From the NCBI RefSeq assembly GCF_963664075.1, contig NZ_OY760916.1:4188710-4252709 (forward strand): a DNA stretch of 64,000 nt, in the 5' to 3' direction. The notes beneath the pieces are model-generated. The model saw nothing but the letters and a program-made list of their open reading frames with translations. It made no database searches and had not been told where the DNA came from. Shown piece after piece: positions 54,399-63,319 of the stretch. The DNA is from an uncultured Desulfobulbus sp. GTDB lineage: Bacteria > Desulfobacterota > Desulfobulbia > Desulfobulbales > Desulfobulbaceae. The position numbers were made by a program, and so were the translations under genes. How positions within the stretch are numbered: position 1 is the first letter of the stretch; each line of letters opens with the position of its first letter.

Positions 54399-56270
54399 AT
54401 GGCCACCTATCTGCATCCCGGCGTGTACATCGAAGAAATTCCCAGCGGCGCCAAACCCATCGAGGGCGTATCCACCAGTGTGGCTGCGCTGATTGGTTAT
54501 ACCACCAGCGGGCCCATTGGAACGCCGACACTGGTGCACAGTTGGGATGAGTATAAAAAAGAATTTGGTGCAATCACCTCTGAAACAGACACCATGACCC
54601 TGGCCGCCTATTACTTTTTTTTAAATGGCGGGAGAGATGCTTATGTCGGTAGGCTGGCAAAAGATACCAAACCAGCCACCCTGGCAAGTGGCAATGTTTT
54701 GGGTAGAGGTGTGGCTTCTGCAGCCGATGTGCTTGAAGTCATCGCCGCCAATCAGGGGGTGAGCGGCAACGTTTTGAAGGTCCAGTGCGAGGCCGCAAGC
54801 GATGGGTACCGTTTCTCTGTGTCGGTGAGTGTAGGGGATGATATCATTGAGCAGTTTACCTCCCTCTCCATGGATCCTACCGATGCCTCCTATGCTCCAA
54901 TTCTGGTGAACAGTTCATCCCAATATATCCGTCTTGCTTTGCCAGCAGGACTTAACAGCTTTTACAAGCCTGCCACTTCGGTTTCCGGGGACTTGAGTGG
55001 ACTTGATTATTCCGGAGTGATCACAGGCATGACGTTGACCCTGAATATTGACAACCTAGGAGCCCGGATAATCACCCTTGGGGAACCAGATGGTGGCAGT
55101 TATAACGGAAGTAAGGTTGCTGCTGAAATTCAAAAGCAGGTTTTGGCACTGGGCCCTGAGTATGTTGGGTTTACCTGCAGCTATGCAGCCGATGCCTTGA
55201 CTTTGACATCGGGAACGAGTTCCGCCGCCTCCAGGGTTTCGGTGAGGCCAGGAGCACTTGCGACCCTGCTGAAACTTGGAGCCGTAGCCGGAACAGAAAA
55301 ACACGGGAGTGAGGATGTTGTTCCTGGGGGGATGGCTTCCGCTGTCGCGCTCACCGGCGGTGATGATGGTGTCGCTCCCGGGGTTGAGGATTACAACGAA
55401 TTTTTTGCCAAACTTAAAAAAGTACGCGATGTTAACATCGTTCTTCTACCGGGACAGTATATGCCATCCGATGGCACCGGCAATCCAGTTATCGATGCCG
55501 GAGAGGCCCACTGCACGGCCATGGGAAGCCGCATGCTGCTGGTTGACCCGCCTCCTGGGATAGAGCTGGATCAGGGGCAAAGCGTGACTGATCTCAACCT
55601 GCCCACCTCGACCTATAGCGTGCTCTACTATCCCTGGGTGCAGGTAAAAAATCCCCTCTATTCCAAAGAGTCCAATCCCACTGCTTCCACCACCCTGACA
55701 GTTGCTCCCTCTGCCTTTGCCGCAGGCATCTGGGCTCGTACCGATGGAACCCGTGGCGTCTGGAAAGCCCCTGCTGGCGTCGGAGCCTCCGTGAGTGGTG
55801 TTGCTGCCCTGGAATATGTGGTTGAGGATGGTGATCAGGACCAGCTCAATCCCCTGGGGGTCAACTGTCTGCGCAAGATGCCCGGATATGGTCATGTGAT
55901 CTGGGGGACCCGTACCCTGGCTACCAAGGCTAATCCGGAATGGCGGTATGTCCCTGTACGCCGCACAGCTCTCTATATCGAATCCAGTATCCGCAATGGC
56001 ATTCAGTGGGCTGTGTTTGAGCCCAATGATCATCGACTCTGGTCATCTCTTCGCGCTAATATAGGCGCTTTTATGGATGGTATGTTTCGAGCGGGAGCAT
56101 TTCAGGGGCAGAAAGGCTCGGATGCCTATTTTGTTCGCTGCGGTCTGGGAGACACCATGACCCAGGATGATATCGACCGTGGTCAGGTGATCGCTGTGGT
56201 TGGCTTTGCTCCGCTCAAGCCGGCTGAGTTTGTCATTGTCCGTATTCAGCAAAAAGTCGGTCAATCGTAA
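54399..56270 (+). CDS. eCIS contractile tail sheath protein
   Basis: A 623-residue protein that polymerises as the contractile outer sheath of an extracellular contractile injection system (Pvc2/Afp2-like). The conserved N-terminus reads YLHPGVYIEEIPSGAKPIEGV and the C-terminal sheath core contains YVPVRRTALYIESSIRNGIQ, WAVFEPNDHRLW and FRAGAFQGQKGSDAYFVRCG. Between residues about 110 and 300 lies a non-conserved insertion with Ig-like strands exposed on the particle. The gene heads the operon, with GAGAGGG ten bases before the ATG. Confidence 0.95.
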   Translation: MATYLHPGVYIEEIPSGAKPIEGVSTSVAALIGYTTSGPIGTPTLVHSWDEYKKEFGAITSETDTMTLAAYYFFLNGGRDAYVGRLAKDTKPATLASGNVLGRGVASAADVLEVIAANQGVSGNVLKVQCEAASDGYRFSVSVSVGDDIIEQFTSLSMDPTDASYAPILVNSSSQYIRLALPAGLNSFYKPATSVSGDLSGLDYSGVITGMTLTLNIDNLGARIITLGEPDGGSYNGSKVAAEIQKQVLALGPEYVGFTCSYAADALTLTSGTSSAASRVSVRPGALATLLKLGAVAGTEKHGSEDVVPGGMASAVALTGGDDGVAPGVEDYNEFFAKLKKVRDVNIVLLPGQYMPSDGTGNPVIDAGEAHCTAMGSRMLLVDPPPGIELDQGQSVTDLNLPTSTYSVLYYPWVQVKNPLYSKESNPTASTTLTVAPSAFAAGIWARTDGTRGVWKAPAGVGASVSGVAALEYVVEDGDQDQLNPLGVNCLRKMPGYGHVIWGTRTLATKANPEWRYVPVRRTALYIESSIRNGIQWAVFEPNDHRLWSSLRANIGAFMDGMFRAGAFQGQKGSDAYFVRCGLGDTMTQDDIDRGQVIAVVGFAPLKPAEFVIVRIQQKVGQS

Positions 56271-56297
56271 TTGCAGACTGTATAAGGAGATAAATGA

Positions 56298-56807
56298 ATG
56301 GCAGCTCCCACATTTCCTGTAAATGCCCATCGTCACGATCCCTACCGTACCTTTAAGTTTCAGATCATTATCGATGGTAAACCCGTGGCTGGTTTGAAAA
56401 AAATGGGTGCACTGAAACGCAAGACCGAAGCGGTCAAGTGGCGCTCTGCCGGTGATCCTTCCACAGAACGCATTCTTCCCGGTGGCACAAGTTATGAACC
56501 TGTGACCCTGGAGCAGGGGCTCTCCCATGATCCGGTTTTTGAAAATTGGGCGAACCTGGTCAATAACGTGGATGGTGATGCGGCCATGTCGCTGGCCAAT
56601 TTCCGTAAAGATATCGTGATCAATGTGCTGAACCTGCAGGGGACTGTAGTTATTTCCTACGTCCTCTATCGAGCCTGGGTTTCCGAGTACCAGGCACTAC
56701 CGGAAATGGATGCGGGTTCGATGAACGCGGTCGGTATTCAGACCATAACCCTGCAGCATGAGGGGTGGCAACGCGATAGCGCCGTGCAGGAGCCTGCGGA
56801 AACCTAA
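56298..56807 (+). CDS. eCIS inner tail tube protein
   Basis: A 169-residue tube protein (Pvc1/Afp1-like, T4 gp19 family) forming the channel inside the sheath. Family features are DPYRTFKFQIIIDGKPVAGL, EAVKWRSAGDPS and LPGGTSYEPVTLEQGLSHDP near the middle, and a C-terminal beta-hairpin. AAGGAGATAAATGA precedes the start. It follows the sheath by 27 bases. Confidence 0.94.
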   Translation: MAAPTFPVNAHRHDPYRTFKFQIIIDGKPVAGLKKMGALKRKTEAVKWRSAGDPSTERILPGGTSYEPVTLEQGLSHDPVFENWANLVNNVDGDAAMSLANFRKDIVINVLNLQGTVVISYVLYRAWVSEYQALPEMDAGSMNAVGIQTITLQHEGWQRDSAVQEPAET

Positions 56808-56810
56808 GCT

Positions 56811-57602
56811 ATGTTGCTCCCTGGTGGCCTCATAGAAGGTGAAAATCGTTTTCGCCAATGGGCCTTCAAGCCGGTTTCCGGCATGATGGAGCTTATGCTT
56901 TGTGAGGCTGGAGAAACAAGTATGAACACACCCCAGGCTGTGACCAGGGTTTTAGCCCTGGCTCTGTCTAGCCTGGGAGAGCGACCGGTGACTGAGGCAC
57001 GGATAGCAAATCTCTGTGTTGGAGACAGGCAGTTTCTTATGCGAGAGCTGGAGCAACATTTGGGGACAAGCGGCGGCTGGTTTCATGCCGATTGCAGAGA
57101 GTGCTCCGCTCGTTTTGATTTTTCCCTGCAGTTCGCCGACCTTCCGGTGCAGGAAGCCGGGCCCTCCTACCCCCTGGCCCGGGTGCAGTGGCAAGGTCGG
57201 CAGATGTATTTTCGCCTGCCAACAGGGGCTGACCAGGAGCAGATGCTGGGTATCCCCGAAAAAAAGGCAAAGTCCTGGTTGCTGGATCACTTGCTGCAGG
57301 AACCAAAGGAAGAACTTCTCCAGGAGAGTGGGCTTGCACGGGCTGTTGATGCGGCTTTGGAGGCAGTGGCTCCCTCCATTGTGACCCAGGTGGAAACGGC
57401 CTGTCCGGAATGTAGAGCAACCAATCGGGTAGAGCTTGATCCTTATCGGGTTCTCTGCCGAAGAAGCGATGCTTTGCTGGAGGAAATTCATCAATTGGCC
57501 AGCCATTATCATTGGAGTGAGAGAGAAATTTTAGATTTACCTTGCTCCAGACGACAACGCTACCTGGATTTAATTGATCAATATCGCGGAATGATGAAAT
57601 AA
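56811..57602 (+). CDS. Cys-rich baseplate-hub/assembly-like protein
   Basis: A 263-residue protein with paired Cys residues suggesting zinc binding (CRECSARFDF at about 96 and CPECRATNRVELDP at about 200). The C-terminal segment EEIHQLASHYHWSEREILDL and YLDLIDQYRG resembles the end of T4 gp26-type hub-assembly chaperones and eCIS proteins of the same position. The role is inferred. It begins four bases after the tube stop. Confidence 0.65.
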   Translation: MLLPGGLIEGENRFRQWAFKPVSGMMELMLCEAGETSMNTPQAVTRVLALALSSLGERPVTEARIANLCVGDRQFLMRELEQHLGTSGGWFHADCRECSARFDFSLQFADLPVQEAGPSYPLARVQWQGRQMYFRLPTGADQEQMLGIPEKKAKSWLLDHLLQEPKEELLQESGLARAVDAALEAVAPSIVTQVETACPECRATNRVELDPYRVLCRRSDALLEEIHQLASHYHWSEREILDLPCSRRQRYLDLIDQYRGMMK

Positions 57603-57624
57603 AATATTTCTCTCTTTCTATGTG

Positions 57625-58614
57625 ATGAGTTTACTCGGCGATACCATACATGATGCCCGTCGTCCCTTGCCCGGTAGAACAGCGGGACAGCTGCGCCCAA
57701 TGGTATCTGCTGACTACACGGAGAGCAACCCGGAGGAGGAACAAACGTCCTCAGAGCTGCAGACCGTGTTTCGATTTCAGAAGGAGGGGCTGCCGTCGCC
57801 CAAGACGGGGTCCCGCGAGGCGTCATTCCGGTCGGGAGCTGATACCAGTTTACCGGCTGGTGACCCTTTGTCAGTGGAAAGTGCGGTTGAAAGACCAAGC
57901 TTATTCACCAGTGATGTTAACGGCAACGAAGGCATCTTTTCCGTAAAGGGCGATAATCGAGGAAACGAACTGGAAACAGGACAGAGCAATCACAGAAGTC
58001 CGAGTTGGTCAACGGCAGCCAAGATGAGCGCTGTTTCAAGTACGCGTCAGTCAGAAGTTATGTCTGAGCCAAACGAATCAGTTTCTGCACATCAGCGGCA
58101 TCAGTCCCGCGAACAAAACGGCAGTGGGCGCACTGTTAGTGAACAAGAAGAAACGTACCAGAGCTGGATTCCGGGTCAGGGCGCCCCTTCTGAATCTTTT
58201 TTCACCGCACCGATCACCCCCCTGAGATCGGTAACACCGGGGCCGACTCCAGTTGAGCGGCCACATGTCCCTGGCCAGACCCCACGTCAGGCTGAAGCGG
58301 TTCCCGGTCAAGCGGTGGAATTTTTCGAGGCTGTACCCGGTGAGGTGGGTATCCCCCCAGCGGAAGAACAAGAATCACGGGCAATTCCTGCCCAGAGCAG
58401 GACTCCCTGGCAGCCAACTGCGGTCCAGGATCCTGTTTATTCCCCCCAGCTGATTGAGAGCCAGCCTTCTGCAGCTGATTCTGGCCCACGCTTAGTGATT
58501 GGCCATATTGATGTGGTGGTGGTGGCTGAGAGCAAACAGGCTCGCCCTGGTACGCCGGTACGCTCTCGAACAAATTCTGGCTTTGTCAGCCGCAACTATC
58601 TTAAACGGCTCTGA
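57625..58614 (+). CDS. Proline/glutamine-rich disordered protein of the injection-system operon
   Basis: A 329-residue protein, mostly low complexity in Pro, Glu, Ser and Gln, except for an N-terminal MSLLGDTIHDARRPLPG and a C-terminal ordered strand RLVIGHIDVVVVAES. The latter is typical of a short adaptor region at the end of proline-rich eCIS proteins; its function is unknown. GTG at 57622 is the alternative start. The stop is one base before the next gene. Confidence 0.7.
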   Translation: MSLLGDTIHDARRPLPGRTAGQLRPMVSADYTESNPEEEQTSSELQTVFRFQKEGLPSPKTGSREASFRSGADTSLPAGDPLSVESAVERPSLFTSDVNGNEGIFSVKGDNRGNELETGQSNHRSPSWSTAAKMSAVSSTRQSEVMSEPNESVSAHQRHQSREQNGSGRTVSEQEETYQSWIPGQGAPSESFFTAPITPLRSVTPGPTPVERPHVPGQTPRQAEAVPGQAVEFFEAVPGEVGIPPAEEQESRAIPAQSRTPWQPTAVQDPVYSPQLIESQPSAADSGPRLVIGHIDVVVVAESKQARPGTPVRSRTNSGFVSRNYLKRL

Positions 58615-58615
58615 T

Positions 58616-59635
58616 ATGGCATTGGTCTCCTCCCCCCTTTCTCAGGTCTGTAAAGGTATTCGTACCTATCTGGATGGTGCGGTTAACGGACCGGATCGCA
58701 GCCGGGTCAGTGTGGGCTTGGCCACACCGGCTGAAGCCTCCTCTTCCAGTGCCGGCGATTCCGATCACCGGCTCAACCTCTTTTTCTATAGTTTCGAACC
58801 TGCAGGGCTGTTTCCTGATATTCTTCCAGGTGAAACAAGCTGGATGCGTGCCTTCTGTTTGATCACCCCCTTTGCAGGTGAGGAAGACAGCGTGGGGCCT
58901 GGTGAAAATGACCTGCGCCTGATCGGTGAGGTCAGCCGTATCTTCCATGAACGCCCTATTTTCCATTTGGATGTGGAAGGTGAGCGATACCACTTGCAGG
59001 TGATTCTGCAACCCCTGGCTCTTGATCAGCTCAACCAGCTCTGGTCCACCCAGGGAGATACGGTCTATCGTCCCTCGCTTCTCTATGAGATTTCTCTTAT
59101 GCCGGTGGTTCCTCTGGACAAGGCAGTTCCTGCCCCCCTCACCGGAGCCATGGGGATGGAAGTTCTGTCAAATCTTGACTCTTATGATGTACATCCGAAG
59201 ACAAATCCGCCCCAAGTTATGGCCATGGAGCCGAATGTTCGTTTGCCGGACTGGACACCGGCCGTTGCCCTGGTCTATCAAGGGCAATGCAGCCTCAGCC
59301 TCGTGTTTCAGGTGGGCAGTGAGGTGTTAGCCAATTTTATTCCCCAGGTCTGGCTGGCGGGTGAGGTTGGTAGGTCGGTAACTCTCTGCTGGGAGACCTG
59401 GGAGGCAGGGAGAGGATGGCAAAAAGTGGACCCCACCACTCCGGTTCTGGTACCCAACCGGGCCATAGACCCGGACAGTGTGGGGATGGCAACAGTTGTT
59501 CCGGCAACACTCCCCTTTGTTGATCGTGCTGGTCAAATGCTGTTGTATGCCGAGCGCAGTCTGATTCGTCCAACGGATGGGACCTCTATGCAGTTGCGCT
59601 CCAACCCACTGCTCATCACCCTTTATACTGGTTGA
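58616..59635 (+). CDS. DUF4255-type tail terminator protein (Pvc16-like)
   Basis: A 339-residue protein. The N-terminal DUF4255 domain has SQVCKGIRTYLDGAVNGPDR and RLNLFFYSFEP, and TPFAGEEDSVGPGENDLRLI with YHLQVILQPLALDQLNQLW follows, the hallmark of the terminator that caps the sheath-tube end. An Ig-like domain forms the C-terminal third. The start at 58616 was chosen because the frame upstream is unrelated sequence of the previous gene. Confidence 0.9.
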   Translation: MALVSSPLSQVCKGIRTYLDGAVNGPDRSRVSVGLATPAEASSSSAGDSDHRLNLFFYSFEPAGLFPDILPGETSWMRAFCLITPFAGEEDSVGPGENDLRLIGEVSRIFHERPIFHLDVEGERYHLQVILQPLALDQLNQLWSTQGDTVYRPSLLYEISLMPVVPLDKAVPAPLTGAMGMEVLSNLDSYDVHPKTNPPQVMAMEPNVRLPDWTPAVALVYQGQCSLSLVFQVGSEVLANFIPQVWLAGEVGRSVTLCWETWEAGRGWQKVDPTTPVLVPNRAIDPDSVGMATVVPATLPFVDRAGQMLLYAERSLIRPTDGTSMQLRSNPLLITLYTG

Positions 59636-59639
59636 TCCC

Positions 59640-60980
59640 ATGAATGTGGCCCAGAATAGCAGCGTTGATCAGCTTGATCCTGAATGGCGTCGGCTGGAAC
59701 TGTTGTGCTGGTGTCTCTCCAAAGGACGTCGGGGAGAAAAGCTGGGCGATGACGTCTTGGAGCAGATCCGGGATCTCCAGGCTCAAGTGCATGCACTCCG
59801 TGATCCGGATGGAGTTTGGCGGGATCTTCTTGATCTTGATCTCGATCCACTGGAGTTTGATATTCTGGCTGCTGTGCTGGCACCGGAGATTGAGCCCAGA
59901 ATTGGCTGGAGCTTTCAAAGTGTGCAGGTAGGCGTAAGCCAACCCTGGGCAACCCGCAGTCTGATTCAGGAACTGTTTGCCCTGGATAGAGTGCAGGCGA
60001 AGGAGCTCAGATGTTTTCTCGGGCCGCAGGGAACCTTGCGGCGGCGCCGTTTGATTTGTTGTGAACAGGAGGGACCGTACGCACCGATTGTTCCTGACCC
60101 CGGTACCCTCAGGCGCATCACCGGCGAGAAGAGAGAAATTCCTCCACCTCCGGGTGCCATTCCCGTACGCCAGCTGGCCAGTTGGGATGATCTGGTACTG
60201 CCGGCTAGTAAGCTGGCTATGCTCAAAGAATTTCTGCTTTGGATCGAGCAACGCGACCGCGTGGTTCACTCCTGGCTGGGGCAACCTGTTGGTGGGCCTG
60301 TGGCCCTGTTCACCGGCCCTTCTGGAACGGGTAAGACCTTTGCCGCTACGGTATTGGCCGGATCGCTTGGCTGGCAACTGTTTCGAGTTGATCTGGGGCG
60401 ACTGGTCAGCAAGTACGTGGGGGAGACCGAGGAAAATCTCAACAAACTCTTTGATGCAGCCCATGATCAACCCATGGTTCTCCAGTTTGATGAGGCCGAT
60501 GCCCTCTTCGCCAAACGTGGAGAGGTGAAGGAGGCAAGAGACCGCTATGCCAACATGGAGGTCAGTCATCTCTTGAGCCGTATAGAATCCCATAATGGCC
60601 CCTGCATTCTTACGACTAACCTGCGTAAACAGTTCGATGGTGCCTTTACCCGGCGTTTTCAGCTGGTGGTTGATTTTCCCCGGCCTGATGCCAAGGCCCG
60701 TGCTGCCCTCTGGAACCGTTTGTTACCCCCCAAAGCACCGCTTAATCCGGAGATTGATCCGGGTTTTATCGGTGCAGCAGTGGCCCTGACCGGTGGTTCA
60801 ATCCGCAACGCGGCGCTGTATGCCGCTTACCTTGCAGCCGGTGCAGTTCAATCCATTGGTCTTGATCATATCGCCCATGCGATTTGGCGTGAGTTGGGCA
60901 AGGAGGGACGGGAGATTCAGCCCCAGGACCTTGGACCACTTGCCAAATACCTGCCCCAGGAGTTGTTCTGTGAAGACTGA
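59640..60980 (+). CDS. AAA+ ATPase of the injection system (Pvc15-like)
   Basis: A 446-residue ATPase. The Walker A motif is GPSGTGKTFAATVLAG, Walker B is MVLQFDEADALFAKR, and the sensor and arginine-finger region is CILTTNLRKQFDGAFTRRF. An N-terminal about 200-residue domain (residues 1-200) is specific to eCIS ATPases. This ATPase is needed for particle assembly or cargo loading in studied systems. It begins four bases after the DUF4255 gene. Confidence 0.93.
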   Translation: MNVAQNSSVDQLDPEWRRLELLCWCLSKGRRGEKLGDDVLEQIRDLQAQVHALRDPDGVWRDLLDLDLDPLEFDILAAVLAPEIEPRIGWSFQSVQVGVSQPWATRSLIQELFALDRVQAKELRCFLGPQGTLRRRRLICCEQEGPYAPIVPDPGTLRRITGEKREIPPPPGAIPVRQLASWDDLVLPASKLAMLKEFLLWIEQRDRVVHSWLGQPVGGPVALFTGPSGTGKTFAATVLAGSLGWQLFRVDLGRLVSKYVGETEENLNKLFDAAHDQPMVLQFDEADALFAKRGEVKEARDRYANMEVSHLLSRIESHNGPCILTTNLRKQFDGAFTRRFQLVVDFPRPDAKARAALWNRLLPPKAPLNPEIDPGFIGAAVALTGGSIRNAALYAAYLAAGAVQSIGLDHIAHAIWRELGKEGREIQPQDLGPLAKYLPQELFCED

Positions 60981-61206
60981 AATCGGCCAGCTGCAGCTGC
61001 ACTTGCCACCAGGATTTGAAAAGCGTGCCCAGCGCATTGGACGTCTGGTGGCAGAGAACCTCGCAACTTACACCAACCTACCGCCCGGAAGGATTGATCA
61101 TCTGCGGGTGGGACCTGTTCGGGTGGAGTTGCAGCATTCCGACGGGCGGGTGGCGCGAAGAATAGCGGAATCGATTTATGCATCCCTCCAGGGTGGTAGC
61201 CCTTAA
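60970..61206 (+). CDS. Small conserved injection-system protein
   Basis: A 78-residue protein from GTG at 60970, overlapping the ATPase end by 11 bases. It contains QLQLHLPPGFEKRAQRIGRL and a beta-strand-containing RVELQHSD. A longer frame from 60793 would overlap the ATPase by nearly 190 bases and is rejected. The function is unknown; small genes of similar length occupy this position in related clusters. Confidence 0.65.
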   Translation: MKTEIGQLQLHLPPGFEKRAQRIGRLVAENLATYTNLPPGRIDHLRVGPVRVELQHSDGRVARRIAESIYASLQGGSP

Positions 61207-61223
61207 AGAGGAGTACGAAACCT

Positions 61224-61874
61224 ATGATTGCACACTTAAAAGGATTTCTGGTGGAGTACGCGGCTGCACGTCCCCCCCTGATGCTCTCCTTTCGTTTTAA
61301 TCCCCAGAGCCTGACCCGCACCCGTAGTGTCACTCTGAATTTGGGCTCGACCCCTGCTACCCGCGGTGGCTATGATTTTACCCTGCCTTCGGAAACCTCC
61401 CGCGTCGCTCAGGGGGTATCAGTTGAACCAGAGTCCTTTGACCTGGAAATTCTTGTAGATGCCACCGATCGGATGAATGCATCGGATCTCGTTGCCCAAA
61501 CCATCGGCATTCAGCCGGAGCTGGACACCCTGCGCTCCATGGTGGAGCCCAAGGTACAGGGCCCAGATGGCTTCCAGAGGTTGGCAGGGCTGGGGTTTGG
61601 TGGCGATCGCGCCTTCCAGCGGAACCAATCAGCCTCAGTCCTGCTTCTTGTTTGGGGGGTCCATGTGCTCCCGGTTTTTTTGAAAAGTATCGAGGTGGCT
61701 GAATCCGCCCATTTGCCGAATCTGACTCCCTATCGTGCCACAGTGAAGTTGACCCTCCAGGTTATTGAAGGCAATAATCCCTTCTACGCGCTGGAAAAAC
61801 GGCGCCAGGATATAGGCTCAAAACTCAATACCACCCAGACCGTGGTTGGAGGAATTTTGGGAGGGATTTTCTGA
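61224..61874 (+). CDS. Contractile injection system tube-type protein (CIS_tube)
   Basis: A 216-residue protein of the family found at the base of the tube (N-terminal half of Pvc7/Afp7). The signature LMLSFRFNPQSLTRTRSVT is at about residue 18, with ESFDLEILVDATD and LVWGVHVLPVFLKSIEVAE next. In many systems it is fused to a LysM domain; here the LysM part is the next gene, whose ATG overlaps the TGA. Confidence 0.88.
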   Translation: MIAHLKGFLVEYAAARPPLMLSFRFNPQSLTRTRSVTLNLGSTPATRGGYDFTLPSETSRVAQGVSVEPESFDLEILVDATDRMNASDLVAQTIGIQPELDTLRSMVEPKVQGPDGFQRLAGLGFGGDRAFQRNQSASVLLLVWGVHVLPVFLKSIEVAESAHLPNLTPYRATVKLTLQVIEGNNPFYALEKRRQDIGSKLNTTQTVVGGILGGIF

Positions 61875-62164
61875 TGCTGTTGTCCAATTCACGCTATAAA
61901 GACGGGCGTCGATTTGAGGCAGATGCCCAGGGAGTGGTACGGTGCAAGGGAATCCGCGAACGGGTAATCGGCAGAGCCACCGGTGTAATCGAACACATGG
62001 TTGAAGCTGGTGATCGTCTCGATCTTTTGGCACATCGTTACTACAACGATGCCCGACTCTGGTACCGCATTCTGGATGCCAACCCAGACCTGGCCAATGG
62101 GGTGGAACTGTCGCTGGCTCAGCGGGTGGGGGAGGTTATTCTCATTCCCAAGGCCAAGGAGTAA
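61874..62164 (+). CDS. LysM-like baseplate protein
   Basis: A 96-residue protein with a LysM-like module (IEHMVEAGDRLDLLAHRYYN, LWYRILDANPDLANG), found at the tail base where it links the tube to the hub. It overlaps the preceding gene by one base, suggesting the two act together as a split Pvc7-like protein. Confidence 0.88.
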   Translation: MLLSNSRYKDGRRFEADAQGVVRCKGIRERVIGRATGVIEHMVEAGDRLDLLAHRYYNDARLWYRILDANPDLANGVELSLAQRVGEVILIPKAKE

Positions 62165-62167
62165 TCC

Positions 62168-63319
62168 ATGCCGCTTGATCTCTTTGCCCAACCGGATCGC
62201 GATCCTGCCGAGTGTCTCATCACCGTTGATGGGGCCGAAATCAACGAGCTCTATCCTTTTTTGCTTGAGGTCCGGGTGGAGTGCAGCCGTACCGAGGCAG
62301 CGATTGCCACCTTGAGTTTTGAGACCCGACGCAACGAGCTGGGGAGCTGGACAATCCAGGATGTCGGGATTCTTGAGCCCTGGAAGCGAATTGTGATCAC
62401 AAGTGCTTTTGGTCACCGGGAAGAGGAGATCATGCGTGGCTACATTCGTGAGGTCCGTCTGGAAACTCCTGAGGATGCGGGCTCTGCCCAGGTGGTGGTG
62501 GAGTGCCAGGATGACTCGTTACGTCTTGACCGTACCCACAGGCGAAGAACCTGGGGGACCTCCGAGCTGCCCACCAGCGATACGCTGCTGCTTTCTGAAA
62601 TACTGGGGACCTACGGCATGCTGCCCCATGAGGACAATGAGCCTGGACAAAGTCGCCTGGTGGGAGTTGCTCAAGACGATACCGACATCAAATTTCTTAA
62701 ATCCCGGGCCGAATTCAACGGTTATGAACTGATCTTTCGCCAAGGACGGATCTACTTCGGCCCCATGCGTCTCGAGGCCGATCCGCAGGCCACAATTATG
62801 GTTTATGCAGGGGAAGCCACCAACTGTCTCTCGCTTTCAGTACGGGCGGATGGACATCAACCTGATGCGGTCAGCTACGATCTGCCCAGCGATGAAGGGG
62901 ATAGTGTTGAGTCCTCTGAGCCTGTCCGCTCAAACCTCTTTTTACTGGGAACAAGCCGGGCGGACTCCATCCATGCCGGGCTGGAGGATTTTGTCTGGCG
63001 TATGTCGGCCGAGGCCAGCGCTGATGGCGAACGGATGCGGGCCCTGGCCCAGATGAAGGCCAATGATCTTGATATTCATCGCCTGCAGGGGGAAGGCGAA
63101 CTTGACGGCGCTCTCTACGGGCATGTGCTGCAACCCGGTTTACCGGTTCCGGTGGATGGCCTGGGTGAGCGCATGTCCGGAATCTACTATGTTGACAGTG
63201 TCAGCCACAGCTTTACCACCGCTGGTTACAGGCAGCAGTTTCGTCTGTTGCGCAATGGCTATGGCGATACCCTGGATGCGGTCACAGGGCTGTTACGATC
63301 CCTTGTAGGAGTCATCTGA
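62168..63319 (+). CDS. Tail hub protein (gp27/phage late control D-like, Pvc8-like)
   Basis: A 383-residue hub protein. The N-terminal region resembles the phage late control D barrel (PAECLITVDGAEINELYPFLLEV) and EEIMRGYIREVRLETPEDAG follows; the middle has NGYELIFRQGRIYFGPMRLE and the end has a YYVDSVSHSFTTAGYRQQFRL strand. It forms the trimeric platform on which the spike sits. It starts four bases after the LysM gene. Confidence 0.9.
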   Translation: MPLDLFAQPDRDPAECLITVDGAEINELYPFLLEVRVECSRTEAAIATLSFETRRNELGSWTIQDVGILEPWKRIVITSAFGHREEEIMRGYIREVRLETPEDAGSAQVVVECQDDSLRLDRTHRRRTWGTSELPTSDTLLLSEILGTYGMLPHEDNEPGQSRLVGVAQDDTDIKFLKSRAEFNGYELIFRQGRIYFGPMRLEADPQATIMVYAGEATNCLSLSVRADGHQPDAVSYDLPSDEGDSVESSEPVRSNLFLLGTSRADSIHAGLEDFVWRMSAEASADGERMRALAQMKANDLDIHRLQGEGELDGALYGHVLQPGLPVPVDGLGERMSGIYYVDSVSHSFTTAGYRQQFRLLRNGYGDTLDAVTGLLRSLVGVI